Notes: a model not told the origin generated them from the letters alone. A stretch of 28,723 bases of DNA from Conidiobolus incongruus B7586 (GCA_000697335.1 JNEM01016391.1:1-28723), one strand, 5' to 3'; shown: positions 10,160 to 21,337, counted from the first letter of the stretch. Translations and numbers: made by a program.

Positions 10160-10560
10160 TAATAATATTATCACTGTTGTTGTATTTCAAAATTAACCTC
10201 CCATTCTAGTTTGATAGCTAAACTGATATTATTTCTATTTTAAACTGGCTTTGTCAGCTGATAATTAAAAGATACTCTTTGTTCTCTTTGTCTTCTTTGT
10301 CCTCTTTGTTAAACTTTAGCCAAACCCCATAACCTTCATTGAATCAATTATTTAAACTCAAAAGTGATAAAGATAGAAGAGAAGTTTTTTCTGGATATTC
10401 TACTACAATGTCTTAACAGTAAGTTTTAAGACATATAGTCCAAATATGTCAAAGAGCAGGATTAATAAATAGTTTACTAAATCATATTACAAGTACTTTT
10501 CTAGCAACAATCTTAAATTATAAAACTTACTATAAATACAACACTATATTAAACTATATA
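10160..10560 (+). repeat. Promoter-like block, copy A (homologous to 21338-21735)
   Basis: About 400 bp that align end to end, with moderate divergence, to a block 11 kb downstream in the same orientation. Shared anchors: a GGCTTTGT..GTC/AG..AATAATTAAA stretch, a 9-bp CTCTTTGTT-type tandem array, AATTATTTAAA, the exact 17-mer TTTTTTCTGGATATTCT (10385-10401), a GTAAGT/GTAAGC step (10419-10424), the exact 12-mer AAAGAGCAGGAT (10451-10462), and a terminal TATA box (TATAAATA, 10531-10538). The order and spacing suggest the upstream region of a duplicated gene. The gene that followed copy A is decayed or lost. Confidence 0.7.
10275..10310. repeat. 9-bp minisatellite, 4 units (CTCTTTGTY)
   Basis: CTCTTTGTT, CTCTTTGTC, TTCTTTGTC, CTCTTTGTT in perfect 9-bp phase. 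The homologous position in copy B (21453-21479) has three units. Confidence 0.9.
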
Positions 10561-11129
10561 AGTTACTTAGGTAATAGATAATATAAATAATGTCAACCTC
10601 AACCGATGTTAAATTCAAGGAATCTAGACATTTATTATTTTTCATTTCTATTTAGGTTGCAATTTATCTAATTTGTTTGTTAATATTTGGATAAAAGTGA
10701 AATATAAAGTTTTAATATTTTGTTATAACCAGAAATTATCATTTCAGTTAAAGTTGATTGTCATTAGAACTTGTACCAACATATATATAAATCTAGATAT
10801 ACACAACCTATATTTAGTAGTTTTTTCTCAAATTTTATCAACTTCGCACTGATTATTGAAAGTATTGTATAACAAATTAAAATTCTATTAAGAATTGAAT
10901 TTTAAAGCTACTCTAATTATTCATTGATATAAGTTAGTAAATTCAAGGAAATAATTCAATGTAGATTTTGTATGTTAATGCCGTCTAGTAGTAGATTTAT
11001 GCTGGTATTTCGATTAATATATTTATATTAATCTCAAATTTTATTAAGAGTCCTGAATTTTTTTGCAAGTTTTAAACATTATTTTTCATATTGTTATTGT
11101 TATTTTTATCATTCTATAAAATATAAGAA
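10561..11129. other. Decayed spacer after promoter-like block A
   Basis: An ATG at 10590, 52 nt after the TATA box, begins a 21-codon frame (MSTSTDVKFKESRHLLFFISI, stop 10653-10655). The same frame after that stop continues VAIYLICLLIFG, a plausible membrane segment, before a second stop. This may be the ruined start of a membrane-anchored gene. The remainder is A/T-rich with no clear coding signal. Confidence 0.3.
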
Positions 11130-12530
11130 TGAGAATCATTTCAATTCCCAGAAATCTACTGGTTGCTAGATTCGAGCTATTAGTTCACATTACTTTGGTC
11201 AAGGTCCAGTAGTCAAGGAATGGTGCTTAACTTTTCATATATTGGTCAGGGTTTGCAGTGCTTGGTTTGATAGTATAGTTGGTCTACCACTTCTCACCTT
11301 TTGAAAATTACAAGATACGCAGATGTATTGAATTGCAATTGGTTGCAAATCTAGTATGTTGATCGTTCCAAGTAAATTTAGTTAGCCAACTCATCAAATT
11401 ATCAAAGCCTACCCGATTCAACAGCTTGGTAGCTATGGTTTAGATGATGATGATCGGTGCAAAAATGCCCCAAGCTTAGAAATTGATAATATTACTCCCA
11501 AGGATAACCAAGTTTCTGAAATTCAAAAATTCATATATTATCTCCATAGAGGAAATTTTATATTTGGTCACCCTACATGCTACCGCTATGTTTTAGGAAA
11601 TATTGCAAAGAGTGCAAGGTGCCAAGTTTGGACATTGAATTATCATAAATGCCCAGAGTATTCTATTGCGGCAATTTTTGAAGATATGATTGCGGGATAT
11701 TTGTATTTAACTTCAGATATCAAAGATGATGGAATGAGGATCAATGCGAGTGACATTGTTGCTAGTGGTGATAGTGCAGGCGGATGTATGTCAGCACAGT
11801 TGATTCACTTTTTAAGCGACGGTGAATTAAACATGATATCAGGTGCATTTTTATGGTCCCTAGCATTAGATTTAGCTATTCCTCAGCCCTCTTACAACAG
11901 TAATGTAGAGAGTGATATCATGGCTCTCTCCAAAGGAGCCCATAGTAATTAGCAATAGCTATTCTTTAAGATCTATTATGGATCTATATTCTTATTATGG
12001 GGGTGATAAAAAATCAGTACAAAAAATAATTCGAAATGGAGGATGTCAAGGTTCTCTCAGTCATTTATTCTCATGTATATGGCCCTCTAGCTGACAAAGA
12101 TTATTCTAATTTGCCTCCTGTTCTGACTATTGTTGGTGAAGCTGGAGCTGTAAGAGATGATGTTTACCTCTATAGCAAACAAATATTCAAAACAAATTTG
12201 GATATTGCTCCTCTCAACCATTATTTGCCATCTCAAGCCTTTCAAGTTTATGAAGGAATGTCCCACGTCTTTATGATTTTGCCTTTTGTTAATGGTAGAC
12301 TAGCTGCAATTTCCAGAACTGCTAATTTTATTAAGCTGTGCTTGAATCCTGACTTACAACAAGGTGATATTAATTTAATTACTATTAGAATTAGTGGAAT
12401 CAGTCAAATATTAAAAAGTGATCAATTTCAAGCTTATCGTTATAAATATAATGGTGAAATTGAGATATTAGACTCAAATTATCCAACTGTTGAAAAACCT
12501 AAACTTAATCTACCAAATTTTAAGCTTTAG
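11130..12530 (+). pseudogene. Alpha/beta hydrolase (HSL-type) pseudogene, left member of tandem trio
   Basis: Aligns over its whole length with the intact gene at 14126-15544. It starts at MRIISIPRNLLV (ATG 11130), then HYFGQGPVVKEWCL, a segment with at least three in-frame stops between about 11300 and 11390, LEIDNITP, YYLHRGNFIFGHP, GDSAGGCMSAQLIHFL, DLYSYYGG, YSNLPPVLTIVGEAG, MSHVFMILPF and a divergent tail ending at TAG 12528-12530. There are two frameshifts near 11930 and 12060-12080. The oxyanion-hole HGGG is changed to HRGN, while the nucleophile GDSAGG and the terminal His survive. A poly(A) signal (12533-12538) is retained. Long open stretches (11635-11952 and 12036-12530) suggest fairly recent loss. 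It is probably a dead paralogue. Sequencing error alone would not explain so many lesions. Confidence 0.9.
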
Positions 12531-12532
12531 AC

Positions 12533-12538
12533 AATAAA
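12533..12538 (+). terminator. Poly(A) signal AATAAA of the left hydrolase pseudogene
   Basis: AATAAA starting 3 nt after the stop codon. The intact paralogue has AATAAA 24 nt after its stop. Confidence 0.45.
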
Positions 12539-14016
12539 AATTGTTTTATATATTTTTATATTTATATGAATGCCTAATTAAAAAACGGTTGTTTCTAATG
12601 AAGTGATTCTGAAGCTCACTTGTGTATATTTTAAAATGTTGGATCATTGGCATTGAATTATAATTTTTATTCCAATATTTCATTTATTAAACATAACAAA
12701 TTTTCATTTTACAACGACAATTCTAATATGAAAATTATATATCTACAAAGCGATCCCTCTGTATTTTATTAATATATATATATATCAAAACAAATATAAT
12801 ATTATATAAGATTTAAATTTTGTTATTTTTCATATTGGTATAAATTTGATTCGATTATGAGAATATATGCAGTGAATATTAATATTATTACAGAATCAAA
12901 TTATCTAAATTTAACCCAAATTTGATAGTATTTCTAGACAAATCATAAAAATGTGATGAAATGTTGAAACAGATATCTCATTGGGGATATTTCAAACAAT
13001 TGTTTTAGTAATTGAATTTATAACAATTTTCCAATACTTATAAAAATCAAAGTATCAATAAATAATAAATCAATTTCCTTATGTTAAATTAATATTATAA
13101 AAATACAACTATATATGATATAAATTGAATAAACCATTTTATTAATTCTAAAAGAAAATGAAATTCATTATTCTAGAAAATATATAATTATAGAGTTTAA
13201 AAGCGATAGATTTATATTTGTTTAACTATTTGAACAAATTCATCATCTGAATTAATAATTATTACACTAAAAGCTCTCTGTTATGATATTTATACATTCA
13301 ATCAAAGTAATTTAGTATAAACTCGATTCGAAAATATCAAATTTCATATAAACATTAAATGAATGATATGCCAACACATTTGCAGTTTTTGCAATAATAC
13401 TAATCTGATGTTATAAGAGAATAAACTATCATTACTAATATATATAAATATTAAAATATTAGCAGCTGGTATTTAATTAAAACTGGATAAAATCATTAGA
13501 TCGTGACGATTAATTCATTGTCATCAGTTTTCACTATATTAGCAAACTATCAAATCTGATAGATAATTTATTTGAAACTATTCAATTGTATTTATATCAG
13601 GATTTGTTGACGGTTTAAAAATATTTAGTCTTATATAAATACTTTAAAAAATATCAAATTTGCAATATATTAATGATATTTTGATAATTAGATCAAACAA
13701 TAAAAAATGAAATTGTGATGGTCAGAATGTAATATTATTTATAAAAATCATATGAAATTCAAAAAAGCAAAGTTACTTATTAACTTATGAGCATTAATCA
13801 ATCATTCTTAAAATGCCAAAAGTAAGTATTATGTCAAATTCAAATTGAAAATGTTGGCTAATTTTTTGACCAATCATATAAAAAAACAAAGTCAATGAGA
13901 TATTTCTATTGACTAATATTAAATTCTTTAAAAAATTTAAATTAAATTGAATTTAAAAATTTTAGAAATGAAAATAAAATAATAAATGATACGATAAATT
14001 GGAAACCGATATATAG
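12539..14016. other. AT-rich spacer between hydrolase copies 1 and 2
   Basis: No gene seen. It includes TTGACCAATCATA (13866-13878), a CCAAT-type element about 250 nt before the ATG of the intact hydrolase and a candidate promoter element. Confidence 0.5.
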
Positions 14017-14024
14017 TATAAAAA
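14017..14024 (+). promoter_or_regulatory. Candidate TATA box of the intact hydrolase gene
   Basis: TATAAAAA about 100 nt upstream of the ATG at 14126, the same spacing as for the small-protein gene at 4249. TATA-like strings are common in this DNA, so the call is moderate. Confidence 0.4.
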
Positions 14025-14125
14025 TCTTCTTTAGGATAGTAATCATTCGATAAAATTATTTAATTTCGATAAATATAAGTAATATCCATTAGTAAAGTAA
14101 TATATACTTAATTTGAACCAATATA

Positions 14126-15544
14126 ATGAGTCTTGCTCAGATTCCGAAAAATATAATTATAGTAATTATTAAAACAATTTGGGGTCACTACTTCGGCAAG
14201 GGTCCCGAAGTAAAGGAATGGAGCTTAGCATTCCATATCGTGGTAAAAGTTTGTAAGGCTTGGTTCACAGGTTTTGTAGGTGTACCAAACCCAACATTTA
14301 GGAAACTTCACGATACATTAATGTATTCCAAGGCTATAGGATGTCAAACGGTATATAGAAATGTACCAACTCAATTTAGAATGTTATCACATGAAGTAAT
14401 CAAAGCTTACTCGAATAAAAAGTTTGGTAGCTATTATTTTGAGGAGGATGACAAATGGGAAAATAGTCCATCTTTGGAAATTTGTTGGATTGTACCAAAT
14501 AGTCTGAAGGGGTCAAATGTTAAAAAATCTTTGTATTATTTACATGGTGGTGGTTTTGTATTCGGTCATCCCAGTTGCTACCATTATAACTTGGGGAATA
14601 TCGCTAAAGAAGCGGGATGCCAAGTCTGGGCGTTAAATTATCGAAAGATCCCGGAGTATTGCTTACCTGCAATATTTGAGGATTTGATCGCTGGATACTT
14701 GTACTTGACAACTGATGCCAAAATTGGAGGTCTAGGAATCAGTCCCAATGAAATCGTCGCGGGAGGCGATAGCGCTGGCGGATGTATGTCAGCACAGTTA
14801 ATTCATTTCTTGAGGGACAGTCCATTGTCGCAAATTGCTGGAGCTGTGATGTGGTCGCCAGCTTTAGATTTATCTTTTTCACAACCGTCCTTTAGAAACC
14901 ATATACATCATGATATTTTACCCAGTCATCCAGAGCAACCTATCAAGATTCAAGAAAATTATTCAGTCAAAATTTCTATCGATTTGTGGTGTTATTATGG
15001 ATGCAATGATAAAGATCGTCAAAAAATTCTTAAAAATGGAGGTTCTGCGGGCCCTTCTGATGTCATGCTTAATAGTATGTATAATCCACTTGCAAACGAA
15101 GACTTATCCAATTTACCTCCTATTCTAATCATGGCGGGAGGCGCTGAATTCCTCAGAGACGATGGTTATATTTACAGTAAACGAGTTTTCAATTGCAATT
15201 TAAATAACCAATCTTTCAATCCCAAAATACCATCCCAAACACTTCAAATCTACGAAGGAATGCCCCATGTATTTATGATTCTACCTTTAGCACCTCCCAG
15301 GGCAGCAGCAGTCCATAGAACTGCTAACTTTGTCAAATTATGTTTAAATCCAGAACTTCAAGAAGCTTACCAGAAAGGTGACGCCAACTTAATTTCAGTT
15401 GAAGTGAATGGAACCGACAAACTTTTGAGCCAAGAGAAATATCAAGCATATCACCATCGCTATAATGGCAAAGTTGAAGTGTTTGAACCTGATTATCGAG
15501 TGGTTGAAGCTGTTACCGCTAGTGAAATGGTTTCACATCTTTAA
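14126..15544 (+). CDS. Alpha/beta hydrolase, HSL/steryl-acetyl-hydrolase type (472 aa), intact
   Basis: Predicted carboxylester/acyl hydrolase of the alpha/beta hydrolase-3 (hormone-sensitive lipase, Say1/AADAC-like) group. The natural substrate is unknown. It is one uninterrupted 472-codon frame without introns. Residues 8-20 (KNIIIVIIKTIWG) are hydrophobic and could anchor it to a membrane. The oxyanion-hole HGGG is at 140-143 (YYLHGGGFVFGHP). The nucleophile elbow GDSAGG is at 214-219 with Ser216 (codon 14771-14773), and the catalytic His is at 381 in MPHVFMI. At the acid position of the family DxLRD motif it reads EFLRDD, so Glu341 takes the usual Asp place, with Asp345/346 as alternatives. 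A Leu/Tyr/Lys-rich extension of about 70 residues follows the catalytic His. It lies between two pseudogene copies in the same orientation, so it is the surviving member of a tandem array. Confidence 0.92.
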   Translation: MSLAQIPKNIIIVIIKTIWGHYFGKGPEVKEWSLAFHIVVKVCKAWFTGFVGVPNPTFRKLHDTLMYSKAIGCQTVYRNVPTQFRMLSHEVIKAYSNKKFGSYYFEEDDKWENSPSLEICWIVPNSLKGSNVKKSLYYLHGGGFVFGHPSCYHYNLGNIAKEAGCQVWALNYRKIPEYCLPAIFEDLIAGYLYLTTDAKIGGLGISPNEIVAGGDSAGGCMSAQLIHFLRDSPLSQIAGAVMWSPALDLSFSQPSFRNHIHHDILPSHPEQPIKIQENYSVKISIDLWCYYGCNDKDRQKILKNGGSAGPSDVMLNSMYNPLANEDLSNLPPILIMAGGAEFLRDDGYIYSKRVFNCNLNNQSFNPKIPSQTLQIYEGMPHVFMILPLAPPRAAAVHRTANFVKLCLNPELQEAYQKGDANLISVEVNGTDKLLSQEKYQAYHHRYNGKVEVFEPDYRVVEAVTASEMVSHL

Positions 15545-15567
15545 CTTCAGTTTTTTGATTCTATATT

Positions 15568-15573
15568 AATAAA
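15568..15573 (+). terminator. Poly(A) signal AATAAA of the intact hydrolase gene
   Basis: AATAAA 24 nt after the TAA at 15542-15544. Confidence 0.5.
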
Positions 15574-16229
15574 ATATATAATATTATAACAATGAATCTT
15601 TGAATGTTAGAAATATAAAATGTTCATAAATTATTATTCATGAATTTATTAAATTTTATCTATTCAATCACTTATCTCTGTATTTATACTTGACTATTTT
15701 CATACCTAAAATTATAGTTAATTTCATTTGAATTAAAATATTAAAATATTTTTTTATAGTATTTTGAGATTGAAAAATATGAACATTGTATAAATATTAT
15801 AATCATCACGATTATTGGAAACAACCCAATATTATTTTGTGAAATTATAATCCATTTGACTAATAATGAACTAGTATTTAGCACTCAACTATTCTGATAT
15901 CAAGAAGGATAAAAAACTAGTGTCAAACTCTTAATTTACATATATCAACCATTCCCTATTAAAATTTCTCAAACAAATCAAAATATATTTGTGGAAATTA
16001 TATATAACTCTTTATAACTTTGAAACTTTATCGAAAAATAAATATTATGTATTTTAAAAATTTATTATATTAAATTCACATCAAAAACTGTAGCAGCTTC
16101 ATAAAATATTTTGATATATTGTTTTGATTAACATTAAATTTTTCAAAGAACAAACTGAGAATCGAAATGAAATTAGATATAATATATAAAAACTGAAATA
16201 ATAATTATCGGATTATTTCATAATTTTTT
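15574..16229. other. AT-rich spacer between hydrolase copies 2 and 3
   Basis: About 650 bp with no coding signal. It probably holds the eroded promoter of the right-hand pseudogene. Confidence 0.5.
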
Positions 16230-17022
16230 TTGTAGCAGTCATTAAAACCATTTGGGATTATTACATTGGCACTGATCCAGATTTTAACAGCTGAAATTCA
16301 GTTTTTCATATCGTTGCTAAAGTTTGTACAGCATGGTTCACTGTTTGTAAGTATTTCAAACCGTGCGATGAGCAAATGATACATTATAGTAGTATATCCG
16401 AAGGTTATAGGATGTCGAATGGGCTATAACAATCCCAAATCAATTAAGAATGTTGGCACATGAGATAGTTACTTTTAACTACATGAAATGATTTAAAAGT
16501 AATTATTTTGACCAAAATATAGTAGATGAGAAAAAAGTTCTTTGGAAATTTGCTGGATAATCCCAAATTGTTTGAAAGAATCCAATATTAAGTTTCTATA
16601 TTATTTATATGGTGGTGGTTTTGTTTATAGTCATTCCAGTTTCTATAATTATTGTTTGTGGATATACCTAAGTAAGCTGAATGACTAGTATTGGTATAAA
16701 AATATTGAAATGCTCTAAAATATACTCTGCTTCAAATTTTGAAACTTTGATCTTTGGGTATTTGTACTTGATATCGGAATCCAAAATTGGAAGAATGGGA
16801 ATAAGTTTAATGACATCGTAGCGAGAGATGGTGTTGTAAAGTAATACATTACATGGTAATAGATCCATCCTTGAAGGACAATCCATTGAATGGAATTGTA
16901 AGTGCTGCAATGTATAAACCAATTCTCGACTTGACGTTTTCGGAACCGTCCTTCCATAAGTATATACATTACAATATTTTACCAAATCATCCAGAGAAGT
17001 TTATTTATATCAACGAAAACTA
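16230..17022 (+). pseudogene. Alpha/beta hydrolase pseudogene remnant, right member of tandem trio (3'-truncated)
   Basis: A strongly eroded copy of the 14126 gene. Recognisable pieces in order are VIKTIWDYYIGTDP, VFHIVAKVCTAWFT, LRMLAHEIV, SLEICWIIPNCLKES, YYLYGGGFVYSHSSFYNY, GYLYLISESKIGRMGIS, then LNGIVSAAMYKPILDL and TFSEPSFHKYIHYNILPNHPE, joined only by many stops and frameshifts. HGGG has become YGGG, and the GDSAGG serine motif is destroyed (RDGVVK). Homology ends abruptly near 17022, so roughly the last 40 percent of the gene is missing. The surviving 3' part resembles copy 2 more than copy 1 (FSxPSFxxxIHxxILPxHPE), so copy 3 is probably a duplicate of the intact gene's lineage. Two antisense frames over it are chance. 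Confidence 0.85.
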
Positions 17023-19901
17023 ATTTTAAGTATTCAAATTATAATAAACTGCATATTATATACATTGATATCAATAAATTGTTATATTAAAAATCATCTA
17101 TTAATTAATAGATGCTATAATTTGAAGTAATTCGTTATTGCCATAAAAATATTTTCAAAAAAATACATTACCAATTTTTAATTTTTTTGATAAATTAATA
17201 TTATATTATATTTGTATAAAATTACCATTATACTAAATTATTAATATTATGTTAATTATTGATAATTAATAATATTTAACAATAACCAAAATAAATAATC
17301 TTTGAATAAAATAGTTTAAAAATATAAATTATATTTTTATAAAAAATTAACGTATTTAAAATAAAATATTTTAAATTGTTTTAAGTAAAAATAACACTAT
17401 TGAACTAGCACTTTGTATTAATAATCATATTCTATTCTATAATATAATCAATAATATGGAAAATAACATGAATTATATTGTTTTGAAAATTAAAAGATAT
17501 ATAATTAATAAAAAACTTTTTTATTATTTAATATAATTTTGTTAATTAATAAATTTTATAATAAATACATATACTAATTAACTTAGCTATAATAAAAATA
17601 TGAAGTATTGTTTAAATATACATAGTATTACGATATTAATAAATTATTGGAATATATTCTAAAATAAAGCCTCAGGTTATTATTTATATTTATAATCAAA
17701 AAAATTCTAATAATAAACTAATATATTAAAATATTAAATATAAATATACATAGTTATTTTTTAAATTTTAAATATATATTAACTAAAAAGTTTCAAACTT
17801 TATTTATCAAATCATAAGTATATAGTTATATAACTAATTAAATCATAAACTTTGGATTTATTAAATTAATACTATACAATAATAGTTTGACTTAAATTCA
17901 GTATAATGCAAAGGAATATTAAAATTAAGAATAACATATTTAATTAAATAGACAAGTGGATTTATTTAAAATTTAAAATGTATTAATTAATATATTAATA
18001 TTGGATAATATAGCAGATAGTAATAATATACATTGTAATGTTTATAAAGATAATTATAAATCTTTCGAAAAAATAAATATTAAAAATAATTAAAATAGAA
18101 TAATAAGAAACTAAAAGGAAAATAGAGCCAAGTTTATTAACTAAACTAATATTATTTATATAATGAAATAGATTTTGAAATTATAATTTAATTGGGAGAA
18201 AAATTAGTATAGACATGGAGCTATATATTAGGATATATAAAATTAGTTTTTTAATATTTCATATTCTATTATTAATGCATATATTGATTAATAATTAAAT
18301 TATTTCTAACTTTATATTTATAAAATATAATTATTTAAAATTATTGATTCGAATTTAATAATAATTTAAATAATGTATATATAATTAAATTATATATTTT
18401 GAATTATTATATTCAAGGAATATAAATAGGATTGTATTTGATTAACTTATGTAAAATATAAAAATATTGATAGAAATTTAAAATAATAAATTTTTTTATA
18501 CTTGAAGTTATAATATTAATTTAATTATTTAAAATTTAAAAGCAAATATTACTATAGTATGATATTTAAATTTATTATAAAAATTAATTAATAAATATAT
18601 GATATATCATTATTTTATAAAATATCAAAAATTTATAAAAGAATTAATATTTATATATTGGATTATCCTAATAAAAATAATAATTAATTATTCATTCAGT
18701 CAATTATTATATAAACTATGTTCAAATCATTTTATAATATTTAAAACTTTATTTAGAATTTAATATTCTATTCCAAATTATTAAATTAATTAATTTTTAA
18801 TTATAAAATAATTTTTTATAATATTTTTAAATATTATTATTTAATATTATTTATTATAGACTTTTTATTAATATATTTTTCTTATTTAAAATATTTAATA
18901 ATTATATACAAAAGTATCAAAATTATATTATCAAAGTAAATCTGAATAGAAAAATATAAAATAAAAATTATAAATCAATATAATAAATAAAATAAAATGT
19001 TGATATATTATATATCATAATATTATAATATTTAATATATCACTTATTGAAAATTAATTAAAATATATTTTAAATATCAAAATTATTTTTATTTAAAGAG
19101 TTAAATATAAAATTTTACATAGTTAAATCACTTGATACAATAGAAGAAATATAATTAAACTCAGATTGATCTAATACAAATCATAAGTAAATTAGTTTAA
19201 ATTATTAAATAATAACAAAATAAAGTTATTGAATCAGTAAAGCTTATAAAACTACACTAGATATATTGTATCTGCTTTAATCTAACTATTTTGTTATTAT
19301 AAATAGTATTTTCTTTGAAATAAATTTTGAAATAAATAATTTAGAACAAGAATGTTATGGTGGAACTTAGAAGTAGTTAATCAACCATATTTAAACCTCT
19401 TAATCTAAAACTCATCACTTATTATGTTGATTCTTGTGATAATCTTAGTGGTAAAGAATCTTCTGAAAAATTGAGTCCTTTATGCAACTAGAGTATTGGT
19501 GTATTTGATTTGCTTTTTATGGGGTGTTTGGCATACCATTAACTTCTTGGAATTTATTTCAGTGTTATCTTTTCTTTAACCTATTGGTTTACTCAGCAAG
19601 TTTGATATAAATATAAATTTAATAATTTTTAAATATATAATATTAATAAAACCAATTAAATGATTTTTTTGGATTTAATATATTTATCATATAAATCAAT
19701 AATATATAAATTATATATATAATCTAACAAAATTATATTAATAAGATATATTGTTGATAATTAATAATAGATCAAATATATTTAAGAAAATTTTCAATAT
19801 TTATATAATCATATATTAATTAGTTTCCAGAGAATAAATATATATATAATTCAGAAATTGAAACTAAACTATATAATTGCTTCTATTAAAAATCTTTACT
19901 G

Positions 19902-19928
19902 AAAACAATAAAAACAATAAAAACAATA
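19902..19928. repeat. Three perfect tandem copies of AAAACAATA
   Basis: 27 nt, three identical 9-bp units. A minor tandem repeat. Confidence 0.9.
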
Positions 19929-20131
19929 GGATAATTTTAGTTATAAAAACACTAATTACCTAATTAACTGGAGTATGTAGTATAATAAATAAATGGATTT
20001 TTGGATGATTTGATTCGCTTGCTAGATCCATGGTTAGCATTTCATTTTAATGATTCATTGGAAAAAAAAACTTGGGTATGAGCTTTGATTAAGTATATAT
20101 AATCTAGACATTAGTTCTTTCAATCATTGGC

Positions 20132-20136
<5 letters not shown>

Positions 20137-20164
<28 letters not shown>
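20137..20164. repeat. (AT)14 microsatellite
   Basis: Uninterrupted AT dinucleotide run of 28 nt. Confidence 0.95.
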
Positions 20165-21337
20165 CTTTACATTGCATAATGACAATAATATAAGCAATTT
20201 TAAATAAACATTGATATGGCGACAAGTAATAATTTTATAGTTCAAGATAGATAAATATAATTTAATTTTTCAAGTAAATGGTAAAGATATAAAATAGATA
20301 TAAATATTTTTGAAAGATAAAAATAATGATTTGCAAAATAAATCTATTCTTTATAAAAATTATTTTTGAAGTTTTAATATAAACTATTAATTGAGTTCGT
20401 AGATTAAAGATCAATCGAGATAATATAACCAATATTATAAAAAATAATTTAATTATTATCATATATAAGTACATTTTAGGTTAAGTCTAGAGGTTTATTG
20501 ATATCAATGTTTACTTTGATAGAAGACCAATATGTATTATAAGGTTAGGTAACTGAACTAGTGAGCTATTAGTAATTATATAGTATATTCTGTGGTAATA
20601 TTTTCAGATATTTAATATAATCGTAATGAATTTATATTATAAATATTAAGCATTCTTGTATATTTATAAAATTTAAAATTTTTGGTAATGCTGGGTATAT
20701 CATATGGAAGCATATTTCCAATGATAGCTATATAAGATAAAATGACGAATAAGATCTATATGGTCTATAATTAAACATTATATCTATAATAGAGATAGTT
20801 CTTTGAATATACTACAAACTAATAATAAATTAAAATATTTCATAAACTCAAGTGTATGATGTTGAGTGTTTAATTCAGCATAATTCGAAAGATCTTGTCG
20901 CCAGACTATTCATATTTATTTTTGGAAATTAATTTATCACTTGTTATATATATTGTACTAAGAGAAGTTCCTTAAGTATTGTTAATAAATAATATAATAA
21001 TAATAATGTATTTGTAAACTAAATCTAGACAAGAAATTTGGCCATATTGACAAAAATTAAATATATCGATAGTATAAAATATTGAAATAAACTATAGAAT
21101 AGAATTTCCTATATTCTATAAAAATTGTCTTAAAATCAAATGTAAACCTTGACAAAATGAATAAATTATATCAAAATGTATTAAAAAATTTCATGATAAA
21201 TTATTTTGATTTTCATTCTATTCAATAATCTTTTGAGGATTTATATTTAGTTTTATGACAATTGTTTTGGACAATTTAGAGAATTCTATTGAGTATTGGG
21301 GAGGTGCAAATTGCTAATGTACTTCCAGTGAAGCTGA

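Larger units (their letters stand above)
17023..21337. other. 4.3-kb AT-rich region without recognisable gene
   Basis: 17023-19340 is almost pure A/T with dense stops. Old transposon remains may lie here but I cannot read any. Positions 19350-19610 are noticeably more mixed in composition, without an identifiable frame. A three-unit repeat is at 19902-19928 and a TA run at 20137-20164. From 20470 to 21337 the composition is moderately mixed, again without a readable gene. A 70-codon minus-strand frame at 20262-20474 is Ile/Phe/Leu/Tyr-rich low complexity and is judged to be chance. Confidence 0.55.

Noticed and set aside
11912-12094. Separate 60-codon plus-strand gene inside the left hydrolase pseudogene
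   Set aside because: It is the middle fragment of the pseudogene between two frameshifts, aligning with the intact copy.
16668-16985. Two overlapping minus-strand frames of 105 and 84 codons
   Set aside because: They are antisense to the right-hand hydrolase pseudogene, whose plus-strand homology explains the composition.
17023-19340. Possible further transposon copies in the AT desert
   Set aside because: No terminal repeat or catalytic motif could be read with confidence. A repeat-library search would be required before any claim.
20262-20474. 70-codon minus-strand frame that looks like a hydrophobic membrane protein
   Set aside because: The hydrophobicity comes from AT-rich codons (Ile, Phe, Leu, Tyr). 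It has no recognisable family and no flanking gene signals.
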